Assembly (NCBI RefSeq): GCF_017942085.1
Contig: NZ_JAGKSP010000013.1
Coordinates: 1-64,000 of the forward strand
Reading direction: 5' to 3'
Origin: Paenibacillus lignilyticus
Lineage (GTDB): Bacteria > Bacillota > Bacilli > Paenibacillales > Paenibacillaceae
DNA length: 64,000 nt
The position numbers and the translations under genes are program-made. Below, one piece after another: positions 9,645 to 18,816 of this stretch. Position 1 is the first letter of the stretch, and every line of letters starts with the position of its first letter. The notes under the pieces are model-generated. The model had not been told where the DNA came from, ran no database searches, and saw nothing but the letters and a program-made list of their open reading frames with translations.

Positions 9645-10526
9645 TCAGTTCCCACTCCTGTCCTTGATGATCCAATTCTGTATCGAGGAGAACACGATAA
9701 TCAGGATCAGCAATACTACGGCCATAGCCGAGGCTAAACCGAAATTATTAAATTTGAAGGCCGTGAATAAGGAGAATAAGCCAAAGGTGCTGCTGGCAAC
9801 GCCGGGTCCCCCGCCTGTCATGACAAATGGAATATCGAATTGCAGCAATGCTCCCGTGACATTCATGAAGAGAATAATCTCTACGACTCGGCGAATACCC
9901 GGGAGCGTAATATAACGCTGCTTCTGCCAGAAGTTCGCCCCATCGATCGATGCTGCTTCGTATAAATCCTGCGGAATCGATTGAAGACCTGCCAGGAACA
10001 ATATCACGTGCACCCCGCAGAAACGCCACAACGATACGGCAACCAGAGAGTAATTCACCAGCTTCAAATCGCTCAACCAGCCATGAATCCAGCTCTCCAG
10101 CCCGACGGAAGTCAACAAGCTGTTAAGCGGTCCGTTAATCGGAAAGTAAATATAACTAAACATATAAGCTACCGCTACGCCGTTGACGACATAAGGCATA
10201 AGTATAGTGAAGCGGAATAACGAGCTTCCGCGAATGGCCCGATTTAATAGAACGGCTACCATTAATTCCAAGGGAATAAACAACGTGTGCACAATAAAAT
10301 AAATGCCATTGTTACTAATCGATTTCCATGCATCCGGCATCGAGAAAAGCACCTGCTTGTAATTCTCAAAGCCAATGTAGCTCTTAGAGGAGCTATATCC
10401 ATCCCAGTTCGTAATGCTATAGTGAAACAGTTGTAAGGTCGGATACACTAAAAACAATAACAGCAATGAAACAGGGATGAATAAAAAGCCGAAGATAACC
10501 CATTTTTGCTGCGCCTGGTAATTCAT
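9645..10526 (-). CDS. Sugar ABC transporter permease, MalF/UgpA type
   Basis: A 293-residue permease partner of the gene that follows it. It has an N-terminal cytoplasmic tail, a first membrane helix at about residues 12-32 and five further helices. The coupling motif DLYEAASIDGANFWQKQRYI lies in the last third. The GGAGGG site sits directly before an upstream ATG (10532), so the second ATG at 10526 has better spacing. It lies about 120 bp after the binding-protein gene and is probably co-transcribed with it. The substrate is inferred to be a mono- or oligosaccharide. Confidence 0.9.
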   Translation of the reverse strand: MNYQAQQKWVIFGFLFIPVSLLLLFLVYPTLQLFHYSITNWDGYSSSKSYIGFENYKQVLFSMPDAWKSISNNGIYFIVHTLFIPLELMVAVLLNRAIRGSSLFRFTILMPYVVNGVAVAYMFSYIYFPINGPLNSLLTSVGLESWIHGWLSDLKLVNYSLVAVSLWRFCGVHVILFLAGLQSIPQDLYEAASIDGANFWQKQRYITLPGIRRVVEIILFMNVTGALLQFDIPFVMTGGGPGVASSTFGLFSLFTAFKFNNFGLASAMAVVLLILIIVFSSIQNWIIKDRSGN

Positions 10527-10643
10527 TTTCATCCCTCCTGCAAGGTAACCGAATCTCTCTATCCTGCTCTTCCTGCCGCTTTGCTGAATAAGAGAGGGTA
10601 CATGGTTTGACCCACAGCACCCTCCTTCACAGCTATTCCGTTA

Positions 10644-11984
10644 TTACTTAATCGATTCTACGGCTTTCTTCCAGTTGCCATTCAACGTTTTCTCCACATC
10701 TTCCACGTTTTTACCCGCGAAGATGTCTGCTGCCGTTTTCTTCTCATCATATTGTGCAGCTGCTTTTACTTTCGCATATCTCTCGTTAGTAGCATCGTAG
10801 ATAAACGGAACGAATGGAGCTACCTCGTTCGATTTATTAAAGAATGGAAGATCGGAAGTTACGCCTTCAACAGTAGAAGTGTTTTTCAACGTGTTGATAT
10901 ACGGTTGGTAAACTTCAGGACTAAACATCCATTCCATGAATGCTTTCGCTTCTTCCACATTCGCGGAATTTTTGTTAATGGAAACGTATTGATCGGCAAG
11001 CGTCATGTTCGGAAGCGGATCGCTCGCGGAAGTTCTCCAAGGCATCGGGAACGCCGCAAGGTCATCGTCATTGCCTACCTTCGCCAGATGATCTGCATAA
11101 TACCATTGTCCTAACGCTACGATTGCCGCTTGCTTAGCTTGGAACAATTGAGTCGCTTGATCATAACCAATACCCAGCGCATCCGGTCCTGCCAATTTGT
11201 CCGTAGCGATCTTCTTAATCATGTTTGCAACCGTCTCGAACGTAGAACCCTTACCGAACGGTTCTGCATTAGTAGCCAAGTTCGCTTGGTATTGCTCATC
11301 CTTGGAAAGAATGTGAGGACCAAATTCGGCGAACGGATAGAACGTCCAATCATCCTTACCGCCCAATGCAAGCGGGATATATTTATTGCTGGCTTTGATT
11401 TTCTCAAGCACATCAATGAACTCATCCATCGTCTGCGGAATTTGCAGATTCAGCTCTTCGAAGATACTAGGGTGATAGTAAACATACTCCGAGAAGGATA
11501 CCAGCGGCAGGCCCAGTGTTTGGCCGTCGATAACACCTGGGAATTTGTTTGTTTTCGAAGCCGGCAGCTCATCGAGCGGAAGCAAGGAATCTTTATAAAT
11601 TTGGAAGTGAGCCGGTTTCAAGTACATCAGATCCGGCAGGTCGTTTGCTGCAAGGCGTACTTTCAAATATTGACCGCTGTTATCCGGAATCGTTTCAACT
11701 TCGATGGAAACGTTTGGTTTCAGCTTTGTGTACTCTTTCACTTTCTCTGTCCAGAACTCGATATCTGTTTTGGCTTCCCACATGCCGAGTTTCAGCTTAA
11801 CAGGCTTAGCCGTGTCAGCTTCCGTCGTATTCGCAGCTGTGTCTGCTTCTGTGTTTGTCTCAGCAGCCGTGGTATTGTTACTTGTGTTCGTGTTGTTCTC
11901 TTTGCTGCTTCCGCAGCCTGTCAACATCGCTACCGCAAACATACATACCACCAGCAATACATTAAAAAGCTTCTTGTTACGCAT
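10644..11984 (-). CDS. Extracellular sugar-binding lipoprotein (family 1)
   Basis: A 446-residue substrate-binding protein tethered to the outer face of the membrane. The signal peptide ends in the lipobox LTGC (Cys24, the lipidated residue). A Ser/Asn/Thr/Glu/Ala-rich linker runs to about residue 60, and the two-lobed family 1 binding fold starts at KLKLGMWEAK. It delivers sugar to the permease pair encoded downstream. Its promoter region shares a cre-like element with the GH101 gene, so the GH101 product (a Gal-GalNAc disaccharide) is a plausible ligand, though this is inference. GGAGGG lies 8 nt before the start. Confidence 0.9.
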   Translation of the reverse strand: MRNKKLFNVLLVVCMFAVAMLTGCGSSKENNTNTSNNTTAAETNTEADTAANTTEADTAKPVKLKLGMWEAKTDIEFWTEKVKEYTKLKPNVSIEVETIPDNSGQYLKVRLAANDLPDLMYLKPAHFQIYKDSLLPLDELPASKTNKFPGVIDGQTLGLPLVSFSEYVYYHPSIFEELNLQIPQTMDEFIDVLEKIKASNKYIPLALGGKDDWTFYPFAEFGPHILSKDEQYQANLATNAEPFGKGSTFETVANMIKKIATDKLAGPDALGIGYDQATQLFQAKQAAIVALGQWYYADHLAKVGNDDDLAAFPMPWRTSASDPLPNMTLADQYVSINKNSANVEEAKAFMEWMFSPEVYQPYINTLKNTSTVEGVTSDLPFFNKSNEVAPFVPFIYDATNERYAKVKAAAQYDEKKTAADIFAGKNVEDVEKTLNGNWKKAVESIK

Positions 11985-12041
11985 TGATTCAACCCTCCGT
12001 TTATAGTGACCATCTGTGGTTGCTGTTCTTCAACCTTCTTC

Positions 12042-12074
12042 ATAATAACGCCAATGTAACCGCATCCAAATGAT
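12042..12074 (-). promoter_or_regulatory. Promoter with cre-like site upstream of the sugar-binding lipoprotein gene
   Basis: Minus-strand TTGGAT, 16 nt, TATTAT. The overlapping 14-mer TGTAACCGCATCCA (12055-12068, plus strand) fits the cre consensus at 12 of 14 positions. It aligns with 6872-6904 over 33 bp with about 25 identities. It sits about 58 bp before the gene and after the kinase gene stop, so the importer genes can be transcribed independently of the kinase. Confidence 0.45.
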
Positions 12075-12110
12075 TGTTATTGAGGTAAACATGATCTTTT
12101 TTGAACCATT

Positions 12111-13922
12111 CTACGCCGACATGACTTCCTCATCATCAGAACTGCTTATGAGGGGTAAAAGCAGCTTAACGCGCGTGCCTCCTCGTTCGCTCGCCTCAAT
12201 CTGAAGGCCGTACGTTTTTCCGTAATGAAGCTGAATGCGCTGATGAACGTTCAATATGCCCATTCCGCTGTAGCTGCGATCTTTGACAGGCTCTTCCGCT
12301 TGTTTCCGATAACTCTCCAAGGCTTGATCCGTCACACCAACTCCGTTGTCCTCGATGCAAACCAGAAGAGCATTATTCTTCAAGCACGCCGAGATGTAGA
12401 TGATGCCGCCGTGATCCCGCCCGTTTAATCCATGGATCAGACTATTCTCAATGATCGGCTGCAAGAGCAGCTTCAGCACAAACAAGGTCCGCACGGATTC
12501 TTCGATCTCCCACACCGTTTCAAACTTATTCCCATAACGAATTTCCATAATGGATAAATAGTGCTTCAAGTTCTCTACTTCATCCGAGAGCCTCGCAAGG
12601 CGCCCGCCGCGGTTAAACGACGACGATAACAACCGCATCAGCGAGTTCGTCATGTTCTGAATATTGTCCGCTTTACTAATCAGCGCCATCAGCTTAATCG
12701 CATTGAGCGTGTTGATTAAGAAATGCGGATTAATTTGCGATTGCAGCACCGAGAATTCAGCCATCCGTTTTGCTCGTTCTTGTTCTTCATGCTGCTTCAT
12801 CAGCTGTTGAATCTTCACGATCATATGATTGAACGTATTGCCAAGGGTCAGCAGCTCCAGACTTCCGGAGGCATGTACATGAGTTGTCAAATCGCCATCC
12901 ATGACGCGCGACATTTGACGCATGAGCCGGTTGATCGGCTTCGTGACATTACGCACAAAATAGATGGCTACGGCTCCCAGCGACACAATGACCAGCATCG
13001 CGGCAAGCAGAATGATTTTGTTCACGTTCTCATAATTCACGATTAACTCGCTGTAAGGCGTTATATTCACGATTTTCCAATCGGCTTCGCCGACATTGGC
13101 ATACGTAACCAGCATCTTCTTCCCATCGATCGTCTTCAGAAAATGCCCCCATTTCCCGGTAAGCTTCTGAAGAATCGGCCCTATTGATTCCCCTTGCCGT
13201 GCAAGCTGTTGGTTCGAGGTCACAACGGATCCGTCACCGTCTACCAGAAATACTTTCGATGATCGATTCGTATCCTGCAGCAGAATGTTTTCGAATTCGC
13301 CTCCGCTAAATGCAAAATAGATCACTTCCACATTTGATAAAATATTAAAGACGCTCGGTGAGAAGGAAGCCGTCATGATGCTGGTAAGCAGCTTCTCGCT
13401 ATGAACCACTAGGGGCTGCTCCCCAAGAAAATGAATTTTGTCGGGCTTCTTGAGCGCCAACTGATACCAATCCGTCTTGCGAGTCGTCACTTCATTCCCT
13501 TCCATATTGCTTAGATAGGTATAGCTGCCTTTTTCCTTGAAGAAAAATTTAACGGAGAGAACATCCGACATGACGGATGACGTATGCTTATTGAGAATTT
13601 TATGCAGCTTGCTGATATTCGTTTGTCTATCCACCGAGGTGGTCGTTTGAATATCCGAAGCGGTCGTCAGCACATCCGGATCCATGCTGATCGCCGCGAA
13701 GATGCTGATCATTTTGTTAATTTCCTGTTTCGTCGCATATGCAACGGTTTGCGAAGACTGAAGCGTTCGCTCGGTAGCCTGATTAATGACATCGGTTTTG
13801 TACATACGCAGCACAAAGATACTGCTGAGCGTAATTGGAATGATGACGATGAAGACGACAAATATGCTAAGAATCGTAGATAACTTCATGCCGTTGGTTC
13901 GGGCGAGCAGTGCTGATTTCAT
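12111..13922 (-). CDS. YesM-type membrane sensor histidine kinase
   Basis: A 603-residue sensor kinase. A first membrane helix (about residues 13-35) and a second (about 298-322) bracket an extracytoplasmic Cache-like sensor. A HAMP linker (about 322-378) and a coiled coil follow. The His_kinase domain has the phospho-acceptor His in SQINPHFLINTLNAIK, and the ATPase domain has N-box PIIENSLIHGL and DNGVGV. Lack of a classic HEIRNP H-box is typical of this family. It should phosphorylate D56 of the regulator at 7112-8764. The frame can be extended to 14027, but the ATG at 13922 has AGAGGGG 8 nt upstream. Confidence 0.9.
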   Translation of the reverse strand: MKSALLARTNGMKLSTILSIFVVFIVIIPITLSSIFVLRMYKTDVINQATERTLQSSQTVAYATKQEINKMISIFAAISMDPDVLTTASDIQTTTSVDRQTNISKLHKILNKHTSSVMSDVLSVKFFFKEKGSYTYLSNMEGNEVTTRKTDWYQLALKKPDKIHFLGEQPLVVHSEKLLTSIMTASFSPSVFNILSNVEVIYFAFSGGEFENILLQDTNRSSKVFLVDGDGSVVTSNQQLARQGESIGPILQKLTGKWGHFLKTIDGKKMLVTYANVGEADWKIVNITPYSELIVNYENVNKIILLAAMLVIVSLGAVAIYFVRNVTKPINRLMRQMSRVMDGDLTTHVHASGSLELLTLGNTFNHMIVKIQQLMKQHEEQERAKRMAEFSVLQSQINPHFLINTLNAIKLMALISKADNIQNMTNSLMRLLSSSFNRGGRLARLSDEVENLKHYLSIMEIRYGNKFETVWEIEESVRTLFVLKLLLQPIIENSLIHGLNGRDHGGIIYISACLKNNALLVCIEDNGVGVTDQALESYRKQAEEPVKDRSYSGMGILNVHQRIQLHYGKTYGLQIEASERGGTRVKLLLPLISSSDDEEVMSA

Positions 13923-14001
13923 GTGTGACCCCTCTCTCTGTAACCGTATCCGCCACGCAATGATCACCCGGAATGAACCTAGCCTGCTATAGAATCGAGA
14001 A

Positions 14002-14031
14002 CAAAGTGCTCCCCATGCAGGGAGCACTTTG
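14002..14031 (-). terminator. Hairpin terminator after the PhyH-type dioxygenase gene
   Basis: A perfect 11-bp stem (14002-14012 with 14021-14031) with an 8-nt loop lies just past the dioxygenase stop. The T-tract is weak (TTCTCGATTCT), so termination may be incomplete and reach the kinase gene. Confidence 0.6.
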
Positions 14032-14048
14032 CGTTCACTCTAGTACGA

Positions 14049-14945
14049 CTAGATATTCCATTCTTTTCTTGCTTCCTCGATCGACTTCGACTTTTCCTTG
14101 CCCCAAGCGTAATGACCTTTCGGCTTCACGCCGACCCAGCGCTCGTCCACAGGCTCTGATTTCAGCTGATAGCGGGTATCCGAGCTTAAGCGATATCGAT
14201 TCGTCATGTTATTAACCGAGCCGTGCAGCAAGAACATGCCGAAGATAATCATATCGCCTGCTTCAAACGGCGTAGTTGCCCATTGTCCGCCGAATTTCTC
14301 CACGCACTCCACGGGATCCTTGGAGATCCAGCCCAGCTCGATATTGTCACGATCCACGTCCATTTGCCCGTAGGTCGATCTCATCTTGTCAAAGTGCTGC
14401 GAGCCCAGGCAAATGGCCAGCGGTCCTTGCTCGTAAGGTACGTCGCCAAGCGGCGTCCACATCGTATACACCTGCTTCGTTCCGCGTCCCATATAAACGA
14501 TATCGTAATGCGCGCCGGTAAAGTCTCCGTTTCCTACAGCGCGCGGCCATTTGTAATCGTACGTCATGGATTCGCCGCCAAGAAGACGGTCGAAGAAGCC
14601 CATAACGTTGCTGCTGTTCACAAGGTTATAGAAGCCTTGCATATCTGGATCTTCATCATTCGCCGCGCCGCCGAACATAACGCCCTTGGAACCGGCTGCA
14701 ATGACACCGTCTTCGATCGGGAATTCCGGATCAAGCCGGCCCATGCCGTTCAGCTTATTCAGGATTCCGCCCCGTGCTTTCATGACATCCTCACGCTTAT
14801 GAAAGCCGCGAATAAGCAGATAACCATCCTCTTCCAGACGTTCGCGAAGCGCTTCCGCGTTATCCAAAATATCATTGGCACTGCGCAGCTCCGTCATATA
14901 TTTACTGCCCATTTCCAGCTCTGCTTGTCCGATATGAATCTTCAT
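14049..14945 (-). CDS. Phytanoyl-CoA dioxygenase (PhyH) family protein
   Basis: A 298-residue Fe(II)/2-oxoglutarate-dependent oxygenase of the PhyH family. The iron-binding facial triad is visible as HYD in GAHYDIVYMG and the distal His in LLHGSVNN; an Arg downstream (RYRLSSDTRYQ) would hold 2-oxoglutarate. Bacterial members hydroxylate small molecules and few have known substrates. The gene is transcribed divergently from a sugar isomerase/beta-galactosidase pair, with a 235-bp shared control region, so a sugar-derived or secondary metabolite is possible. No signal peptide is present; it is cytoplasmic. Confidence 0.8.
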   Translation of the reverse strand: MKIHIGQAELEMGSKYMTELRSANDILDNAEALRERLEEDGYLLIRGFHKREDVMKARGGILNKLNGMGRLDPEFPIEDGVIAAGSKGVMFGGAANDEDPDMQGFYNLVNSSNVMGFFDRLLGGESMTYDYKWPRAVGNGDFTGAHYDIVYMGRGTKQVYTMWTPLGDVPYEQGPLAICLGSQHFDKMRSTYGQMDVDRDNIELGWISKDPVECVEKFGGQWATTPFEAGDMIIFGMFLLHGSVNNMTNRYRLSSDTRYQLKSEPVDERWVGVKPKGHYAWGKEKSKSIEEARKEWNI

Positions 14946-15180
14946 TTGCGTTACCCCCAGATTGAATGAATGAACTGACAGGCAAATCGTAACATGCCGT
15001 TTACGGCTCGAACCATTTCGAATGGTATGCGTTTTTTATACAAATGTAGTCGCAATTACGCTCCCATCGACAGCATATTTCGCCATACATTTATGCAAAA
15101 AGGCAAGACGATCTGAAATAGCAAGCCCTTTCATTCGTTGCTATGATAGAACTTGATTAATAGAAAGGGGCACTGCGCTT

Positions 15181-15990
15181 ATGAGTCTTCGATTGTTTAA
15201 GTCGTTATGGGGGATGGAGCACCTCACCTACCGGGAAAGCATCCGACAAATTGCCGCTGCCGGCTATGACGGCGTTGAAGCACCTGTCCCATCGCCGGAG
15301 CAAGCAGGTGAATTTATAGAACTGCTGCAAGAATATAAGCTGGCTTACATTGCATTGATTGCTTCCACTGGCCAATCCTTGCAGCAGCATAAGGAAACAT
15401 TTGCGAACGGGGTTAACCGGGCAGCCGCGCTAAACCCGCTTCTTGTCATATCGCACAGCGCAAGGGACTGTATGTCAGATGAAGAGCAATCCGACTTCTT
15501 CCGCGCCGCGATTCACGAACAGAAGGCCGCCGGCGTTTCCGTCGGACACGAGACCCATCGACACCGTGCGATGTACACACCATGGAACACGGCCAAACTG
15601 CTGGAATTATTCCCGGATCTTCGGATCACGGCGGATTTCAGCCATTGGTGCTGCGTCTGTGAATCGCTGCTTCCTGATCAAGGGAAAGCGATCCGGCTGG
15701 CCAGCGAACGAACCATCCATATTCATGCCCGCGTAGGGTATGCGCAAGGTCCGCAAGTTCCCCATCCCGCAGCGCCTGAGTATGCACTGGAGCTCAAGAC
15801 GCATGAGGACTGGTGGAAGCTTATCTTCGAAATCCGTAAAGCCGGCGGATATGAGATCACGCCGGTCACGCCTGAATACGGTCCGCCGGGATACATGCAT
15901 ACGCTTCCTTTCACGAATCAGCCGGTAACCGACTTATGGGACACCTGCTTGTGGATGGGAAATCGTTTAAGGACCGTATTAGCTAACTAA
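15181..15990 (+). CDS. Sugar phosphate isomerase/epimerase family (xylose isomerase-like TIM barrel)
   Basis: A 269-residue TIM-barrel protein of the AP endonuclease family 2/xylose isomerase-like superfamily. Features include a Glu at the end of a strand (GYDGVEAPV), VGHETHRHR, and a DFSHWCCVCE segment whose His/Glu/Asp could bind a divalent metal. Members isomerise or epimerise sugars or inositols; the exact reaction cannot be given. It is 16 bp upstream of the GH35 beta-galactosidase and co-oriented, so it may act on the sugar released. AAAGGGG lies upstream of the ATG. Confidence 0.75.
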   Translation: MSLRLFKSLWGMEHLTYRESIRQIAAAGYDGVEAPVPSPEQAGEFIELLQEYKLAYIALIASTGQSLQQHKETFANGVNRAAALNPLLVISHSARDCMSDEEQSDFFRAAIHEQKAAGVSVGHETHRHRAMYTPWNTAKLLELFPDLRITADFSHWCCVCESLLPDQGKAIRLASERTIHIHARVGYAQGPQVPHPAAPEYALELKTHEDWWKLIFEIRKAGGYEITPVTPEYGPPGYMHTLPFTNQPVTDLWDTCLWMGNRLRTVLAN

Positions 15991-16006
15991 CAGGGGGTAT
16001 TGCACA

Positions 16007-17779
16007 GTGAGCCGATTTGCTATTGATGGACGCCAATTTGTAGTGGATAACAAGAATTTTCAAATGATCTCCGGCGCTATTCACTATTTCCGCGTCGTTC
16101 CCGAGTATTGGAAGGACCGCTTGCTGAAGCTTAGAGCATGCGGCTTCAACACCGTTGAAACTTATATCGCTTGGAATATGCACGAGCCCAAACAAGGGCA
16201 ATTCTGCTTCGCCGGTATAGCGGATGTCGTTCGATTCATTGAGATCGCAGCCGAAATCGGCCTCTATGTCATCGTTCGCCCCAGCCCTTATATTTGCGCA
16301 GAGTGGGAATTCGGCGGCCTGCCATCGTGGCTGCTCGCAGAAGACGGCATGAAGCTTCGCTGCCGCTATCAGCCGTACTTGGACCGGGTCGATGCCTACT
16401 ACGATGTGCTAATGCCTCTCTTAGTTCCGCTGCTGCATACCAATGGCGGCCCGATTCTCGCCATGCAGGTTGAGAATGAATACGGCAGCTATGGCAACGA
16501 TAAAACTTATTTAGCCTACCTGCGCGAAGGTATGATTCGCCGCGGCATTGATGTTCTGCTCTTTACCTCCGATGGACCTGAGGATCATATGCTTCAAGGC
16601 GGTACGCTGCCGGGTACGCTCGCGACGGCAAACTTTGGCTCAAGGCCGGAAGAAGCCTTCGATAAATTAAGCGAATACGAGCCGGACAACCCGCTTGTAT
16701 GCATGGAATACTGGAATGGCTGGTTTGATCACTGGGGCGAAGAGCATCATGTCCGCGGCTATGATGATGTCGCCGACGTGCTCGACCGCATTCTGAAATC
16801 AGGCGCTTCCGTAAACTTCTATATGTTCCAGGGCGGTACGAATTTCGGCTTCTACAACGGAGCGAACTTCTTCACCTCCTACGAGCCTACGGTGACCAGC
16901 TATGACTACAACGCGATGCTTAGCGAATCCGGTGCCATCACCGATAAGTACCTGGCCATTCGGGATGTCATCTCGAAGTACGTCGACATACCGGCGGAGC
17001 TTCTTCCGGAGCCGATCCCTACGAAACGCTATGGCGCCGTGCAGCTTACGGAACAAGCGCGCTTGTTCGATGTGCTTGAAGTCTTATCGAATCCGGTGAA
17101 GAGCGTGTATCCGGAAACGATGGAGAAGCTCGGACAAGACTATGGGTTTGTTCTCTACACGACTCGGGTCAGCGGACCAAGGCCGCTCAGCAAAGTGGTC
17201 GTTCAAGAAGTGCGCGACCGTGCACTTGTCTTCCTGGACCACGAATACAAAGGCGTTATTGAACGTAATAAGCACGACTTAACGATTGAAATCGCGGAAG
17301 GCGATATTGCCCTAGAGATCCCGCAGGAAGGCGCGTCATTGAGCCTGCTTGTGGAGAATATGGGACGGATCAATTACGGCTGGAAAATGAACGATCCGAA
17401 AGGCATTACCGAAGGCGTTCGCCTCGAGCGGCAATTTCTGTATGATTGGACGATCCATCCGCTGCCGCTCGATGATCTGTCGGCGCTGACTTATGCTCCG
17501 CTGGAGCAGGAAGCCCCGCAGAATGGACCGACCTTCTATAAAGGCAGCTTTCATGTGGATGAGCTTGCCGATACCTTCTTGAACATGAAGGGCTGGACCA
17601 AAGGCGTCGTGTTCATCAATGGCTTTAATTTGGGACGCTACTGGGACATTGGACCGCAAATGACGCTCTATGTTCCCGCGCCTCTTCTTAGGGCAGGCGA
17701 TAATGAAATGGTCATCTTCGAGCTTCACGGGATGGTTGAACCTACGGTAACCCTGCAGGAATCCCCTGAGCTTGGCTAA
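16007..17779 (+). CDS. Beta-galactosidase, glycoside hydrolase family 35
   Basis: A 590-residue hydrolase of non-reducing terminal beta-galactosides. The catalytic barrel occupies about residues 5-330. The acid/base is E158 in VENEYGSYG and the nucleophile E234 in CMEYWNGWFDHWG, both in classical GH35 contexts. C-terminal beta domains (about 375-580) end with the GFNLGRYW segment common in the family. The start is GTG with GGGGGT 8 nt upstream. No signal peptide, so it acts on imported oligosaccharides such as the Gal-GalNAc disaccharide from GH101 or other galactosides (inference). Confidence 0.93.
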   Translation: MSRFAIDGRQFVVDNKNFQMISGAIHYFRVVPEYWKDRLLKLRACGFNTVETYIAWNMHEPKQGQFCFAGIADVVRFIEIAAEIGLYVIVRPSPYICAEWEFGGLPSWLLAEDGMKLRCRYQPYLDRVDAYYDVLMPLLVPLLHTNGGPILAMQVENEYGSYGNDKTYLAYLREGMIRRGIDVLLFTSDGPEDHMLQGGTLPGTLATANFGSRPEEAFDKLSEYEPDNPLVCMEYWNGWFDHWGEEHHVRGYDDVADVLDRILKSGASVNFYMFQGGTNFGFYNGANFFTSYEPTVTSYDYNAMLSESGAITDKYLAIRDVISKYVDIPAELLPEPIPTKRYGAVQLTEQARLFDVLEVLSNPVKSVYPETMEKLGQDYGFVLYTTRVSGPRPLSKVVVQEVRDRALVFLDHEYKGVIERNKHDLTIEIAEGDIALEIPQEGASLSLLVENMGRINYGWKMNDPKGITEGVRLERQFLYDWTIHPLPLDDLSALTYAPLEQEAPQNGPTFYKGSFHVDELADTFLNMKGWTKGVVFINGFNLGRYWDIGPQMTLYVPAPLLRAGDNEMVIFELHGMVEPTVTLQESPELG

Positions 17780-17784
17780 AGGTT

Positions 17785-17833
17785 AAAGATCAAAGGCCCG
17801 GGGGCGCTTCCTTTCCCGGATTTTTGATCTTTT
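17785..17833. terminator. Bidirectional terminator between beta-galactosidase and AraC regulator
   Basis: AAAGATCAAA (17785-17794) pairs with TTTGATCTTT (17823-17832), with an inner CCGGG/CCCGG stem. A T-rich tail follows on the plus strand and A/T-rich sequence on the other side, so it can serve both convergent genes. Confidence 0.75.
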
Positions 17834-17834
17834 T

Positions 17835-18743
17835 CTATTTCGCTCTGGCATGCTGCCGAAACCGCACCGGAGGCATGCCGACAATCGCCCGGAAAGCCCG
17901 GCTGAAATGGGCCGAAGAGGAGAACCTCAAATGCTGTCCAATCTCTTCCATGCTCCAATTCATCGTCATCAGCAGATTCTTCGCTTCCCGAATACGAGCG
18001 TTTATTATATAGACGCTCGGTGAAATGCCGTACACGTTCTTGAAGCAGGTATGCAGATGCGTACGGTGCACATTCAGCTGTTTGGCCACATGGTGCACAC
18101 GTATATCCTCAAGGAGATTCTCCTCGATATAGCAAGCTGCCTCGCGGGCAAGCCTGATTTGCGACGGGGTGACCTCGGTATCCGAGAATTCGCCATCGCT
18201 TTCCTGCAGAAGCCGATTCGCGAGCATGCCCACAATCTCGAGCAAGCTGGCATGAATGCTCAGCGTCCGAATCGATTTCTCCATCTGAAGCCTAAATGCC
18301 TCCGGCCGCTGTACCGCATCCTTCTCCCGCGCGTTCTCTTGCCCCATGCGATGAAGATCCACGCCAAACTCCTTCAGAAACAGCTGGATCCGGCTTATTA
18401 AAGCTTCATTCTCTGCATGACGAAACAACTGATAGGTAGACGATTGAAAGATAGAATGCACATCAGGCAGCTCAACATCAAAGTGGAAATCAAAAAACAT
18501 GCAATCCGTCACGGCCTCTGTTCGATGGTACATGTCCGAACCGATGAGAATGGCATCCCCGGGATACAGGTGATACTGCTGCCCATTCACCCACTGCCGA
18601 ATTTCTCCCTTCACGCAGCATAGAAATTCAAAGAACGGATGGCGATGGTTCGGATAGGACCACCCGGCCCGATTCCGTGAGTATTCCATACCGGGTATTC
18701 GAATCGCGCTGTACATATTCGGCAGCACAAACAAGTTGTCCAT
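17835..18743 (-). CDS. AraC family regulator with N-terminal cupin domain
   Basis: A 302-residue one-component regulator. The N-terminal half is a cupin-like effector domain (HRHPFFEFLCCVKGEIRQW, YPGDAILIG). The C-terminal 100 residues are the AraC double helix-turn-helix (LNVHRTHLHTCFKNVYG, then the second motif ending FRAIVGMPPVRFRQH). A longer frame exists from 18776, but the ATG at 18743 has GGAGG 8 nt upstream. It is convergent with the beta-galactosidase gene and 74 bp upstream of, and co-oriented with, no obvious partner; it probably senses a sugar for the 14-18 kb genes. Confidence 0.87.
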   Translation of the reverse strand: MDNLFVLPNMYSAIRIPGMEYSRNRAGWSYPNHRHPFFEFLCCVKGEIRQWVNGQQYHLYPGDAILIGSDMYHRTEAVTDCMFFDFHFDVELPDVHSIFQSSTYQLFRHAENEALISRIQLFLKEFGVDLHRMGQENAREKDAVQRPEAFRLQMEKSIRTLSIHASLLEIVGMLANRLLQESDGEFSDTEVTPSQIRLAREAACYIEENLLEDIRVHHVAKQLNVHRTHLHTCFKNVYGISPSVYIINARIREAKNLLMTMNWSMEEIGQHLRFSSSAHFSRAFRAIVGMPPVRFRQHARAK

Positions 18744-18816
18744 GAAAGCTTCCTCCATCCTCGATTGATAGAACAATAGCGCCAGGTAACCCCAGCGCTA
18801 ATTACTCTCCTGATTG

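Noticed and set aside
18777-18800. TAGCGC/GCGCTA hairpin after the orphan lipoprotein gene
   Set aside because: The stem is short, the loop long and the T-tract poor; not strong enough to call a terminator.
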